Virus record (IMG/VR): IMGVR_UViG_3300010885_021982
Location: 1-51,323 of that record
Direction: 5' to 3' (one strand)
Length of the DNA: 51,323 nucleotides
Source: a virus
Below, one piece after another: positions 15,353-22,749 of this stretch. The notes beneath the pieces were generated by a model that made no database searches, was not told the origin of the DNA, and saw only the letters and a list, made by a program, of their open reading frames with translations. Position 1 is the stretch's first letter. Every line of letters starts with the position of its first letter. The translations under genes and the position numbers were made by a program.

Positions 15353-16188
15353 TGGCTGCTATACCGCGACATCACTCCGCTCTCGAAGACTTGATCTACG
15401 CCGCTTATGAAAAGAAGCAAAGTAAAACCCTGCGACTTAGCCGAGTTGGCGCTTCAGGTATCGGTGATGAGTGTGTCCGGTCTATCTGGTATGACTGGCG
15501 AGGCTTCTACAATGACTCCTTTAAAGGGCGTATATTGCGGCTGTTTCAGACCGGTCATCTCCAGGAGGCGCGGATTGTGCAAGATCTTAAAGACGCGGGT
15601 CTTGAGGTCTGGGAGGTTGATGCAGACACCGGACAACAATGGGTTTACACTGCTGCAAGCGGGCACTTCGTGTGCAAGCCTGACGGTGTGGTTCGTGGCG
15701 TGCCTGGAGCTGAGAAAACTCCTCATTTGTTGGAAATTAAAACGACAAATGCGAACGGGTACAAAGAGCTCTCGAGCCGTGGTGTAAAGGTCGCCAAACC
15801 TGAGCACTACTACCAGATGCAGTCCGGTATGTGGTTGGCTGGGTTGAAGCGAGCTCTTTATGTTGCGTTGCGTAAAGACGATGAGCAGTACTACATCGAA
15901 AGGATTGAGTATGACGAGGAGTGCATTGCTGATATTGAGCGCAAGCTCCACGAACTTACCTACTCGATGTCGCCTCCTCCTAGGATCGCTGAGAAGGAAA
16001 GCGATTGGCGGTGCAAGTTCTGTGATGCTAAAGATGTCTGCTGGAATGATGCGGCTCCTCTTGTGCACTGCAGAACTTGCCAGTATTCATCAATCAAAGA
16101 CGAAGGCGGTTGGGTCTGTGATAGACAGTCTATACTGCTATCCTCATCAGCTCAGGTGAAAGGTTGCGACTTATGGACGAGAATCTAA
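15352..16188 (+). CDS. Cas4/RecB-like PD-(D/E)XK exonuclease with probable Fe-S cluster
   Basis: Nuclease for recombination or DNA processing. The catalytic core is D111 ('KPDGVV'), E128 and K130 ('LLEIKTTN'), with a RecB-type Q/Y motif 'EHYYQMQSGMW' (151-161). Cys41 together with C221-x2-C224-x5-C230 matches the four-cysteine 4Fe-4S layout of Cas4 and AddB. Extra cysteines (C240, C243, C256) suggest a second metal knuckle at the C-terminus. Start ATG 15352 overlaps the previous TAA; an upstream in-frame start at 15319 would lie inside the Acb2-like gene. Confidence 0.8.
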   Translation: MAAIPRHHSALEDLIYAAYEKKQSKTLRLSRVGASGIGDECVRSIWYDWRGFYNDSFKGRILRLFQTGHLQEARIVQDLKDAGLEVWEVDADTGQQWVYTAASGHFVCKPDGVVRGVPGAEKTPHLLEIKTTNANGYKELSSRGVKVAKPEHYYQMQSGMWLAGLKRALYVALRKDDEQYYIERIEYDEECIADIERKLHELTYSMSPPPRIAEKESDWRCKFCDAKDVCWNDAAPLVHCRTCQYSSIKDEGGWVCDRQSILLSSSAQVKGCDLWTRI

Positions 16189-16685
16189 ATACCTACATCG
16201 GTATTGATCCTGGGTTAAGTGGGGCGATAGCGATGATCGATCACTTGGGGTACAGGGTGTGGGATATACCGATTATGCTGAAAGGTTCGGGTACAGTCAA
16301 AAATGAGATCAACCCAGCGGGCATGCTAGATATCATGCGCCATGCTGATTTTCATTCTGTAGCTGCGCTTGAGCGAGTCAACGCGATGCCCGGACAAGGC
16401 GTGTCAAGCGTGTTCAGTCTTGGTGACTCGTTTGGCTGCTGCAGATCGGTGCTGGCTTGCGCTTACGTACCTACGTTCTTTGTTACCCCGTCCATGTGGA
16501 AGAAGCACTATGGGTTGACAAGTGATAAAGAGCAGGCAAGAGCGATGGCGATCAAGATGTTTCCAAAGGCTGAGTTGCACCTCAAAAAACATATCGATCG
16601 CGCTGAAGCCTTGTTGATTGCAGGATATTTGAAATCTAAAATTGAGAAAGAACGAAATGACAAAGCCCTTCTCACCAGAGAGTAG
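16173..16685 (+). CDS. RuvC-like Holliday junction resolvase
   Basis: RNase H-fold endonuclease resolving branched DNA. 'YIGIDPGLSGAIA' (residues 8-20) gives the first catalytic Asp (D12). 'AALERVNAMPGQGVSS' (65-79... starting A64) gives the Glu at 68. 'KKHIDRAEALLIAGYL' (138-153) gives the C-terminal acidic pair. This is the usual pattern of phage RuvC homologues. ATG 16173 is used; TTG 16164 is an alternative. The gene starts inside the 3' end of the exonuclease gene. Confidence 0.85.
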   Translation: MDENLNTYIGIDPGLSGAIAMIDHLGYRVWDIPIMLKGSGTVKNEINPAGMLDIMRHADFHSVAALERVNAMPGQGVSSVFSLGDSFGCCRSVLACAYVPTFFVTPSMWKKHYGLTSDKEQARAMAIKMFPKAELHLKKHIDRAEALLIAGYLKSKIEKERNDKALLTRE

Positions 16686-17118
16686 CGCGAAAGCTAGAGA
16701 ACAATCTGACTTTCAGCGTGAGCTTTACAAGAGAAACTTTCTAGACGATGACCACTGGGTCAATCTAGCTCGTGAAGCCGGTATCAACTTACCAATGTAC
16801 TATGTTCGCCCATCTGACGCGGCTGTTAAGAGTTTGCTTCGTCGGCTGCGGGTGAGCTGGGATGTGTATTTAGAAGCGTTTGGCTGGGAAACTGCTGCTG
16901 ATTTTGAGCGGTACAACCCCACCTACAGCATGCGTCCTCTGGCTGGCCTGATCTTAGAACTCTGGGATGAGCAGCAGCGTATGGTTGATGGCTGTAAAGA
17001 TGCAGCAGCTTTTCGCGAGATCCGCGTTGGTGATGCCCAAGCTCGTGAGATGAAGTACCCACGAGGCACTGCAAAAGTTCGCCGTGCTCCACTGAAAGGT
17101 AAAAATGTTAGCGCATGA
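16657..17118 (+). CDS. unknown protein (153 aa)
   Basis: ATG 16657 preferred over an upstream TTG at 16642. The product has 'LLRRLRVSWDVYLEAFGWETAADFE', suggesting a helical, possibly helix-turn-helix region, and a basic C-terminus (KVRRAPLKGKNVSA) that may bind nucleic acid. No family recognised. It overlaps the resolvase gene by 29 bases and the next gene by 14. Confidence 0.6.
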   Translation: MTKPFSPESSAKAREQSDFQRELYKRNFLDDDHWVNLAREAGINLPMYYVRPSDAAVKSLLRRLRVSWDVYLEAFGWETAADFERYNPTYSMRPLAGLILELWDEQQRMVDGCKDAAAFREIRVGDAQAREMKYPRGTAKVRRAPLKGKNVSA

Positions 17119-17614
17119 AGTGATCAAAACTGTACGGGCAGGCAACTCAGTTACCCGCTGGCATACCCGTAGAATGAATAAATATGAGACCGTAGGCGAG
17201 CACACTGCAAACGTCTTAGCGATCGTGTTTGCGCTTTGCGGCGATGAGAACCCGTCGCCTGAGCTGATTTCAGCTACGTTGTTACACGACACCGCTGAGC
17301 AGTGGACGGGTGATGTTCCTGCGACTGCAAAGTGGGAAATGCCGATCCTCAAAGAGAATTTAGACGCTCTTGAGGAAAAGATGATGGCGCAAAACTGGCT
17401 CAAGTCTCCAAAACTTACAGTCGGTGAAGCGTTGACTCTGAAGTGGGCTGATATGCTTGATCTTTGCTACACTTGTTTGGGTGAGCTAGATATGGGTAAT
17501 AGAACCATCTCAGACGTCTTTGAGCGTGGTGTTGAGTACCTGCGTGGGCTAACCCCACACCCCGTAGGTTTGAAGTTGCTAGAGGATCTTGTAAAGGAGC
17601 GTAGACATGCATGA
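17105..17614 (+). CDS. HD-domain 5'-deoxynucleotidase (YfbR-like)
   Basis: HD-superfamily phosphohydrolase. Metal-binding positions are H33 in 'VGEHTANV', H61-D62 in 'LLHDTAEQWTGDVPATAKW' (starting 59) and a later Asp in 'KWADMLDL'. The 'H..E..TGD.P...K' pattern is that of YfbR-type dNMP 5'-nucleotidases. In a phage that probably replaces thymidine it could remove dTMP or another unwanted nucleotide; that link is inference. ATG overlaps the previous gene and its 3' end overlaps the next ATG. Confidence 0.75.
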   Translation: MLAHEVIKTVRAGNSVTRWHTRRMNKYETVGEHTANVLAIVFALCGDENPSPELISATLLHDTAEQWTGDVPATAKWEMPILKENLDALEEKMMAQNWLKSPKLTVGEALTLKWADMLDLCYTCLGELDMGNRTISDVFERGVEYLRGLTPHPVGLKLLEDLVKERRHA

Positions 17615-17912
17615 TTTTGAAAAACGATTTAATGGCGTCAAGGCTGGTGATCTAAAACCCTCGTCAGCTAATTCTCGTCAAGTAGCTGGGACTCATTACA
17701 AGTCTGGCATCCAACACTGGGACTTTGTTGTAGCAAATGACCTTGATTATTTTCAGGGTCAAATCACAAAATACGTGGTTCGTTGGAAACACAAGAACGG
17801 TCTTGACGATTTGCTCAAGGCTCAGCATTTTCTAGAAAAGTACATTGAGGTTGCTCGGCGGGAACCTCAAGACGGCTCAACTCCCACGTCAGCCTACGTT
17901 GGTCAGGAGTAA
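17607..17912 (+). CDS. DUF3310-family phage protein (101 aa)
   Basis: Contains the family pattern 'GTHYKSGIQHWDFVVANDLD' followed by 'YFQGQITKYVVRWKHKNGLD' and 'DLLKAQHFLEKYI'. This domain is widespread in phage early regions and is linked with nucleotide metabolism, though the activity is not established. Starts at ATG 17607 inside the HD gene's end. Confidence 0.8.
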   Translation: MHDFEKRFNGVKAGDLKPSSANSRQVAGTHYKSGIQHWDFVVANDLDYFQGQITKYVVRWKHKNGLDDLLKAQHFLEKYIEVARREPQDGSTPTSAYVGQE

Positions 17913-17914
17913 TC

Positions 17915-18109
17915 ATGAAGCACCGTTTCACGATTGAGCTTGAGATAGACGATAACTTGTTCGTTACCCCTAGGGTCGGCATAGAGGGTGACCTTGAAAC
18001 CGATGACTTTGCGATACCTCTATTAAGAGGAATAGTGGAGGTGCTTGTTCTACTTCGGGATATGCGGGGAATTGAGGAAGTAGAAAAAGCCCTCCGTAGG
18101 CTTAAATGA
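17915..18109 (+). CDS. small unknown protein ending the left arm (64 aa)
   Basis: ATG 17915 two bases after the DUF3310 stop. Acidic, leucine-rich product (MKHRFTIELEIDDNLFVTPR...), possibly an alpha/beta mini-domain with a final amphipathic helix. Its TGA (18107-18109) directly abuts the stop of the convergent gene, with no spacer. Confidence 0.55.
   Translation: MKHRFTIELEIDDNLFVTPRVGIEGDLETDDFAIPLLRGIVEVLVLLRDMRGIEEVEKALRRLK
18082..18103 (-). terminator. candidate terminator of the minus-strand virion operon
   Basis: Read on the minus strand after the stop at 18110: AAGCCT (18103-18098), loop ACGGA, GGGCTT (18092-18087), then T residues to 18084. The six-pair stem includes one T-G wobble. 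It lies inside the coding end of the convergent plus-strand gene. The palindrome AAATGATCATTT (18104-18115) spans both stop codons. Confidence 0.45.
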
Positions 18110-19627
18110 TCATTTTGAGGCAGCTGCAAGAGGACTTTGAGCGGGTTTAGAGAAATCCTGCAGCTGATTATCCAAATCCCCGAGCAATTTTCCTGTGAGC
18201 TGCTGTTGGGTCTGTCGTATCTGCTCAGGACTACGTCGTCTAACCATTCGTTGAGGATAGAACCCGCCAACCGGCTGGTTTGCCTGTTTGAGCTCAGCTT
18301 CAGTCACGGGAGCTTGCGGAGTCTTAGCTTCCTCTGCCATCTTGTTCCGGATTTTATCCAACATAGCTAAAGTGCCAGTGCTGCCTGCAGATATCAAGTT
18401 TGCGGGTAAAGCCGCTGGGGGATACAGAGAGGCCGCACTTGCTAGAGCAGAAGTGCCTGCAAGAGCTGCTCCAGGGACATCTCCGGCTTTGGCTCTCTCA
18501 TAAGCTTCATTGCCGCTGAATGCTACGCCTAAACCACCCAGCGTTCGGTTGACTAGAGGGTGCTGTAGTATCTTTGAACCCCAGTTGCCTGCTTGCTTTA
18601 ACGCACTAGGAGGTGGTTCAACTACGGGCTCAAAAGCCGGAGGTTTTGCAGTTCTGAAAACTGGCTGTGTAACCTCACCAGTTAGAGGATTTCTGATTTT
18701 AGCTCCAACACGTTTTCCGCTCTCAGCTTGATGAGCTTTTTCGTAGGTCTGCGCTCCACGATCTTTGTAGCCTTGTGACTCTGCCCAGTCTTTAACTCCT
18801 TGCGGGCTACCCGATGCGCTAACTCCGGTCTTGGCAGCTTGAACAGCAGTAGTCAAATCTTTAGGTAGATTACGAAAATCATTTAAGGCTTTTAAGCCTA
18901 CCTGTCCAGTTCCTACAGTCAATCCTGCAAGAGTGCCAGCTCCCCCAGTCAAAAGACTTTGGTCACTGAACCCGTAAGGTTTATTCTGCGCTGCGGCTTC
19001 TTGCTCTTTTTTGAACTTTTCAAAATCAAAATCAAATTGTCCTGGAGGCTTCTGCGCTTCTGCTTCTACGACAGGTGCTGGCGCCTCAGCCGGAGCTTCT
19101 TGAGCAGTGTCGTTTATGAATTCTTCATTTTGATCCATAGACTCTGGAGGAGCGGACTCAGAAGTCAGTGCCTGAGTTTCAGGGCTTTTTTCTTCAGCTC
19201 CATGCGCTCTAATTTTTTTCAAATAGAGGATAGACTCAGTCGGTATGTGTTCTGGGTTTCCAGTCTTAAAGAACTTTGAGTTAGGACCTGCGTTATAAGC
19301 GATGTATGCTCTGTCCTTGTCAATGCCTCCAATTTCTGGATTTTCAAGTAGTTGTTTAAAATACGTAACCCCACCTCGTATGTTTTCTTCTAAGTTGTAA
19401 GGGTTCACTTTTAAGTCTTTAGCTGTAGAGGGTAAAAGCTGCATAACTCCTGCGGCTCTTTCTTTTCGGCTGGTCATAGGACCAAGAGCGTTTGCCCGAA
19501 AGCGGCTCTCTTGATATGCAAGGGGCAAAACAAGATCTGGGTCAAGCCCTTGCGCTTTTGCCTCATCAGAAACCATCTTGGCTACTTTGAGCTGCGCATC
19601 ACTGAGTTTATCGTAGTCGATAGGCAT
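18110..19627 (-). CDS. internal virion protein with lytic transglycosylase (SLT) domain
   Basis: Peptidoglycan-degrading ejection protein. SLT signatures: catalytic E40 in 'LAYQESRFRA', 'AAGVMQLLPSTA' (58-69), 'NIRGGVTYF' (82-90) and 'AYIAYNAGP' (107-115). The rest (to residue 505) is low complexity, Pro/Ala/Glu-rich, with a hydrophobic Ala/Gly stretch near residues 380-420. It is much longer than a stand-alone lysozyme, and is the last gene of the internal-protein series, comparable in position to T7 gp16. Likely acts on the cell wall during DNA entry. Confidence 0.8.
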   Translation of the reverse strand: MPIDYDKLSDAQLKVAKMVSDEAKAQGLDPDLVLPLAYQESRFRANALGPMTSRKERAAGVMQLLPSTAKDLKVNPYNLEENIRGGVTYFKQLLENPEIGGIDKDRAYIAYNAGPNSKFFKTGNPEHIPTESILYLKKIRAHGAEEKSPETQALTSESAPPESMDQNEEFINDTAQEAPAEAPAPVVEAEAQKPPGQFDFDFEKFKKEQEAAAQNKPYGFSDQSLLTGGAGTLAGLTVGTGQVGLKALNDFRNLPKDLTTAVQAAKTGVSASGSPQGVKDWAESQGYKDRGAQTYEKAHQAESGKRVGAKIRNPLTGEVTQPVFRTAKPPAFEPVVEPPPSALKQAGNWGSKILQHPLVNRTLGGLGVAFSGNEAYERAKAGDVPGAALAGTSALASAASLYPPAALPANLISAGSTGTLAMLDKIRNKMAEEAKTPQAPVTEAELKQANQPVGGFYPQRMVRRRSPEQIRQTQQQLTGKLLGDLDNQLQDFSKPAQSPLAAASK

Positions 19628-19639
19628 GCTGATCCCTAG

Positions 19640-21685
19640 TTATTTGATATTACGTTTTTTCAAGATAGCGTCCAAAGTGGAGTCATTCAAAGCTCCTGAG
19701 TTACCCTTAGAGGCGGTCTCAGGTTTTGCTTTGGGTATGACATTTTGAGGAAGGTTGTACGTCTTTGTTAACCAGTCGTCATACGAGTTTAAAACTTTTT
19801 GATATCCAGATTTAGGATCGCTCTTATAAACATCGAGAACCGCGTAGGGGTCTTTGATTTGTCGTCTATACGCTTTAAAATCTGCAGCAACTTGGGTATC
19901 AAACTGCGCTTTACGACCGGTCAGTTGAGCCATTTTGATCAGGTACTCTGGAGTGTCTGCGGGGGTACCTTGAATCTTAGCGATACCTGCATCTTCTCTA
20001 TCAGACACAGACCCTTGATTAGCGAGTAAGTTTTTACGAAATTGAAAGTGTAAGCGAGCCAGATCACTGGCCATTTCTGCCACAGCGGTCATATCTTCTT
20101 TTGTAGTGTCAAACTTCTTGAGCCTTAAAAAATTCTCTAAATTGTCTTTGGTTATTGCAAAATCGCCAACCTCACCCTTGTCGCGGATGAAAGATGCGAG
20201 GGCAGTTCCTAGTCCTGGCTGCTTTAGCAGTCCATACATCTTAGAGTTCCCGCTCGCATTCTTCATGATCCGCGCAGCGGTATAAACTGTGTCTCGATTA
20301 GAGGACTCATTATTTAAAAAGTCTTGAGTCTGTTTGGATTGAGCTTCAGCACTCACTGTAGCCGTTTTTTCTCTAGCTGCTTTTGTTACAGCTTTATCAT
20401 CGGCAGATGGCTGTCCTTGGTTTTTGTCACCCGCTACCGGCTTTCCGCTTACGCCAAACTTAAGGTAGTTGTAAATAGCATCGACACCGGCTTTGTCTTT
20501 ATTGGATCTAGCCTCACGCAGCTTCATCAAATCTTCTCTAGACCCTAAAAGACTATCTCCATCGTACTCAGGAAAATTGATGCCTACATCAGCTTCACCC
20601 GGATTAGCGATATACACGGGTTTAGGCTTTTTAGGATCAGTAAGATCCATGTAACCCCAAGGAGTCGTCTTGTAAGCCCCACGTTCAAACTCACCCTGCT
20701 CACGGACGTTTTTGCTTACGTCTCGTGTTTCTTGGACTTCTTTAATTTGAGCCGCACGTTGGTTTCGTTTTTCCTCTGCCTGTTTGATAACAGCTGCTTC
20801 GTTTTGACGACGGTTCTCTTCGGTTTTCAGTAAATACTCACGTTCAGCGATCTTCTGTTTGTACACACCATCCAAAGCCTCACCGATTGCTCTGGTTGCG
20901 GGCACCATCTTCAAACCCGCGATAATCTCAGGATTGACTTTACGACCGTTGATCATTATATCAGGGCTGGTGTCGATAACGGCAGTAGCCGCAAGAGGAG
21001 CCGCAGGGGGTAAATCGCCTGTAGTCACATCAGAAATCGGGGTTTTAGCTGTTACAGCAGCTGGAGTTGCGAGTCCAGTTTTAAAAGTATCGGATGCGTT
21101 AGAAGATCCCGCAGACAACTGCTCAACCGGCTCTGCTGGCGCAGGGGCAGGAGCGTTTGCCCCAGCCTCGTTTAGGCTCACTTCAGGACCGTTTTGAGCG
21201 TACAACTCTTTAATTTTTGCCAGAACTTCAGGACTCATGTTTGTAGAGTTTACAGGAGCTGCATTTGGAGCTTTAGCTGCCCCGTCTGGGTTCAAAAAGC
21301 CTTGGATGAAAGGAGCTGCCATTTTAGAGATTTTACCCTGCTGAGCCCTTTCCAACTGCATGTTGCGAAGCTGCATTTGCATCATCGCGTTTTCTTGCAG
21401 CTGTTTGTCCTCTTGTGGCTGCATGTTAGCATACGCCGTAGCCCCACGACCTAGGGCTTCACCAAAGCTGCCGGTCCTGCCTGGATCCAAAAGAGCTCCA
21501 GCCAGTGAGAGCATAGATGGGCTGAGCCTTGACTCTTGTCTTTTGTCCAAAAGCTGCATCAACTTATCTTCAGCGTCTTTGGCGTTCTGATACTTCTCCG
21601 CATAATCGGTGTCGTTATCTCCAAAAACATCTGGAGACATTACTGAAGAAGCTGATTTAAGAGGTGAAGCTGTGGTCATAGTCAA
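19640..21685 (-). CDS. internal virion / ejection protein candidate (681 aa)
   Basis: Long soluble, mostly helical protein with charged heptad-like stretches (about residues 265-330) and Ala/Pro-rich linkers. No signal peptide. No enzymatic motif recognised. Its place between other internal proteins and the SLT protein, and its overlap with the upstream gene by four bases, suggest an inner-core or DNA-ejection protein. Function is inferred from position only. Confidence 0.6.
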   Translation of the reverse strand: MTMTTASPLKSASSVMSPDVFGDNDTDYAEKYQNAKDAEDKLMQLLDKRQESRLSPSMLSLAGALLDPGRTGSFGEALGRGATAYANMQPQEDKQLQENAMMQMQLRNMQLERAQQGKISKMAAPFIQGFLNPDGAAKAPNAAPVNSTNMSPEVLAKIKELYAQNGPEVSLNEAGANAPAPAPAEPVEQLSAGSSNASDTFKTGLATPAAVTAKTPISDVTTGDLPPAAPLAATAVIDTSPDIMINGRKVNPEIIAGLKMVPATRAIGEALDGVYKQKIAEREYLLKTEENRRQNEAAVIKQAEEKRNQRAAQIKEVQETRDVSKNVREQGEFERGAYKTTPWGYMDLTDPKKPKPVYIANPGEADVGINFPEYDGDSLLGSREDLMKLREARSNKDKAGVDAIYNYLKFGVSGKPVAGDKNQGQPSADDKAVTKAAREKTATVSAEAQSKQTQDFLNNESSNRDTVYTAARIMKNASGNSKMYGLLKQPGLGTALASFIRDKGEVGDFAITKDNLENFLRLKKFDTTKEDMTAVAEMASDLARLHFQFRKNLLANQGSVSDREDAGIAKIQGTPADTPEYLIKMAQLTGRKAQFDTQVAADFKAYRRQIKDPYAVLDVYKSDPKSGYQKVLNSYDDWLTKTYNLPQNVIPKAKPETASKGNSGALNDSTLDAILKKRNIK

Positions 21686-22749
21686 GGTCCTTCTGGGACA
21701 ATTTCAGGGGCAGGAGGCTCATCAATATTTGCATCAGGATTGACCGTTGTTGATCCTCCTCCATCACCCCCATTGACCGTATCAAGAGGAGGTCCATTGC
21801 TCCCATCCTCAGATGGGTTAGTACCTGGAGGGGCTTGCGTATTACCAGGAACAACAGGAACAGCAGGAGTTGACGGGAAAGTTTGTTTATACCAATCGGT
21901 CAACCCTTTGATTGCGCTTGTGCCGTTAGACCCAGATGCAAACAGCGTAGCCATGGCAGCCATTTGAGCCAACGGTGAGGCTGAATAAGCTCCAGGCATC
22001 GGTCCATTGTATGTTTGCGATGTCGATGTAGGTACAGTTTGACCACGAAGTAGTTGAGCTGCGTTTGTTGCTTGTTTCAGGGGTGCATCAATTTTCGCTT
22101 GTTGCAGTGCTTGCTGCTGAGCTCCAGTGTTCATCATTGCAGTTGCGCCGGTGAGCCCTAGATTTTGCTCTTGAGCTGCGATATCAGCTTGTGTCTTTGA
22201 CGCATTGTTCTGAAGTTGCAAGTTTTGCAGATCAGCGTTAACCGCATTGTTGTAGCCTGTGTTCAAAGCTCCGTACTGCTGCCCTGTCAAGTTGGACTGC
22301 ATATCAGCCATAGTTTGGCCTGTAGCATTGGCAAACCTCTGTGAGCCGCTGCCTCCAGTGCCCGCAAACGCAGCCTTCAATCCGGGCATTACATTGCGTT
22401 GTATGTTTTGCTGCTGTAGCCTACCCATCTCATCCACCACGTTATGGGTGTATGGGTTCATCAAGGCTTGGATATTTTCAGGAGTTAAACCTCCCGCCGC
22501 TGTAGATGCAGTATTTCCAGCTGCTGTTAGTCCTGGTTGATACGCTGTAGCCGCTCCAGGAACAGCTGCTTGTCCTTGCTTTTGTAAATCGGTAAAACCC
22601 GCAACAAGTTTTGTAGGGTCTGCCGTTAAAGCAGTTTGACCAGCTTTTGCCAGATCATTCAAATAGCCCGTGTACGCTGCTGGGGCAGTGGTCGTCTGAG
22701 TTGTCGTCGTGTTTACATTTGGTAACGGATCACCTTGGGTTAAAGACAT
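21682..22749 (-). CDS. internal virion protein candidate, Gln/Ala/Thr-rich (355 aa)
   Basis: The N-terminus is threonine-rich (NVNTTTTQTTTAPAAYTGYL), the middle is Ala/Gln/Asn-rich and predicted helical (residues 90-230), and the C-terminus is a Pro/Gly/Asp-rich tail. Such composition is common for phage internal or ejection proteins. Start and stop overlap both neighbours by one to four bases. No domain recognised. Confidence 0.6.
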   Translation of the reverse strand: MSLTQGDPLPNVNTTTTQTTTAPAAYTGYLNDLAKAGQTALTADPTKLVAGFTDLQKQGQAAVPGAATAYQPGLTAAGNTASTAAGGLTPENIQALMNPYTHNVVDEMGRLQQQNIQRNVMPGLKAAFAGTGGSGSQRFANATGQTMADMQSNLTGQQYGALNTGYNNAVNADLQNLQLQNNASKTQADIAAQEQNLGLTGATAMMNTGAQQQALQQAKIDAPLKQATNAAQLLRGQTVPTSTSQTYNGPMPGAYSASPLAQMAAMATLFASGSNGTSAIKGLTDWYKQTFPSTPAVPVVPGNTQAPPGTNPSEDGSNGPPLDTVNGGDGGGSTTVNPDANIDEPPAPEIVPEGP

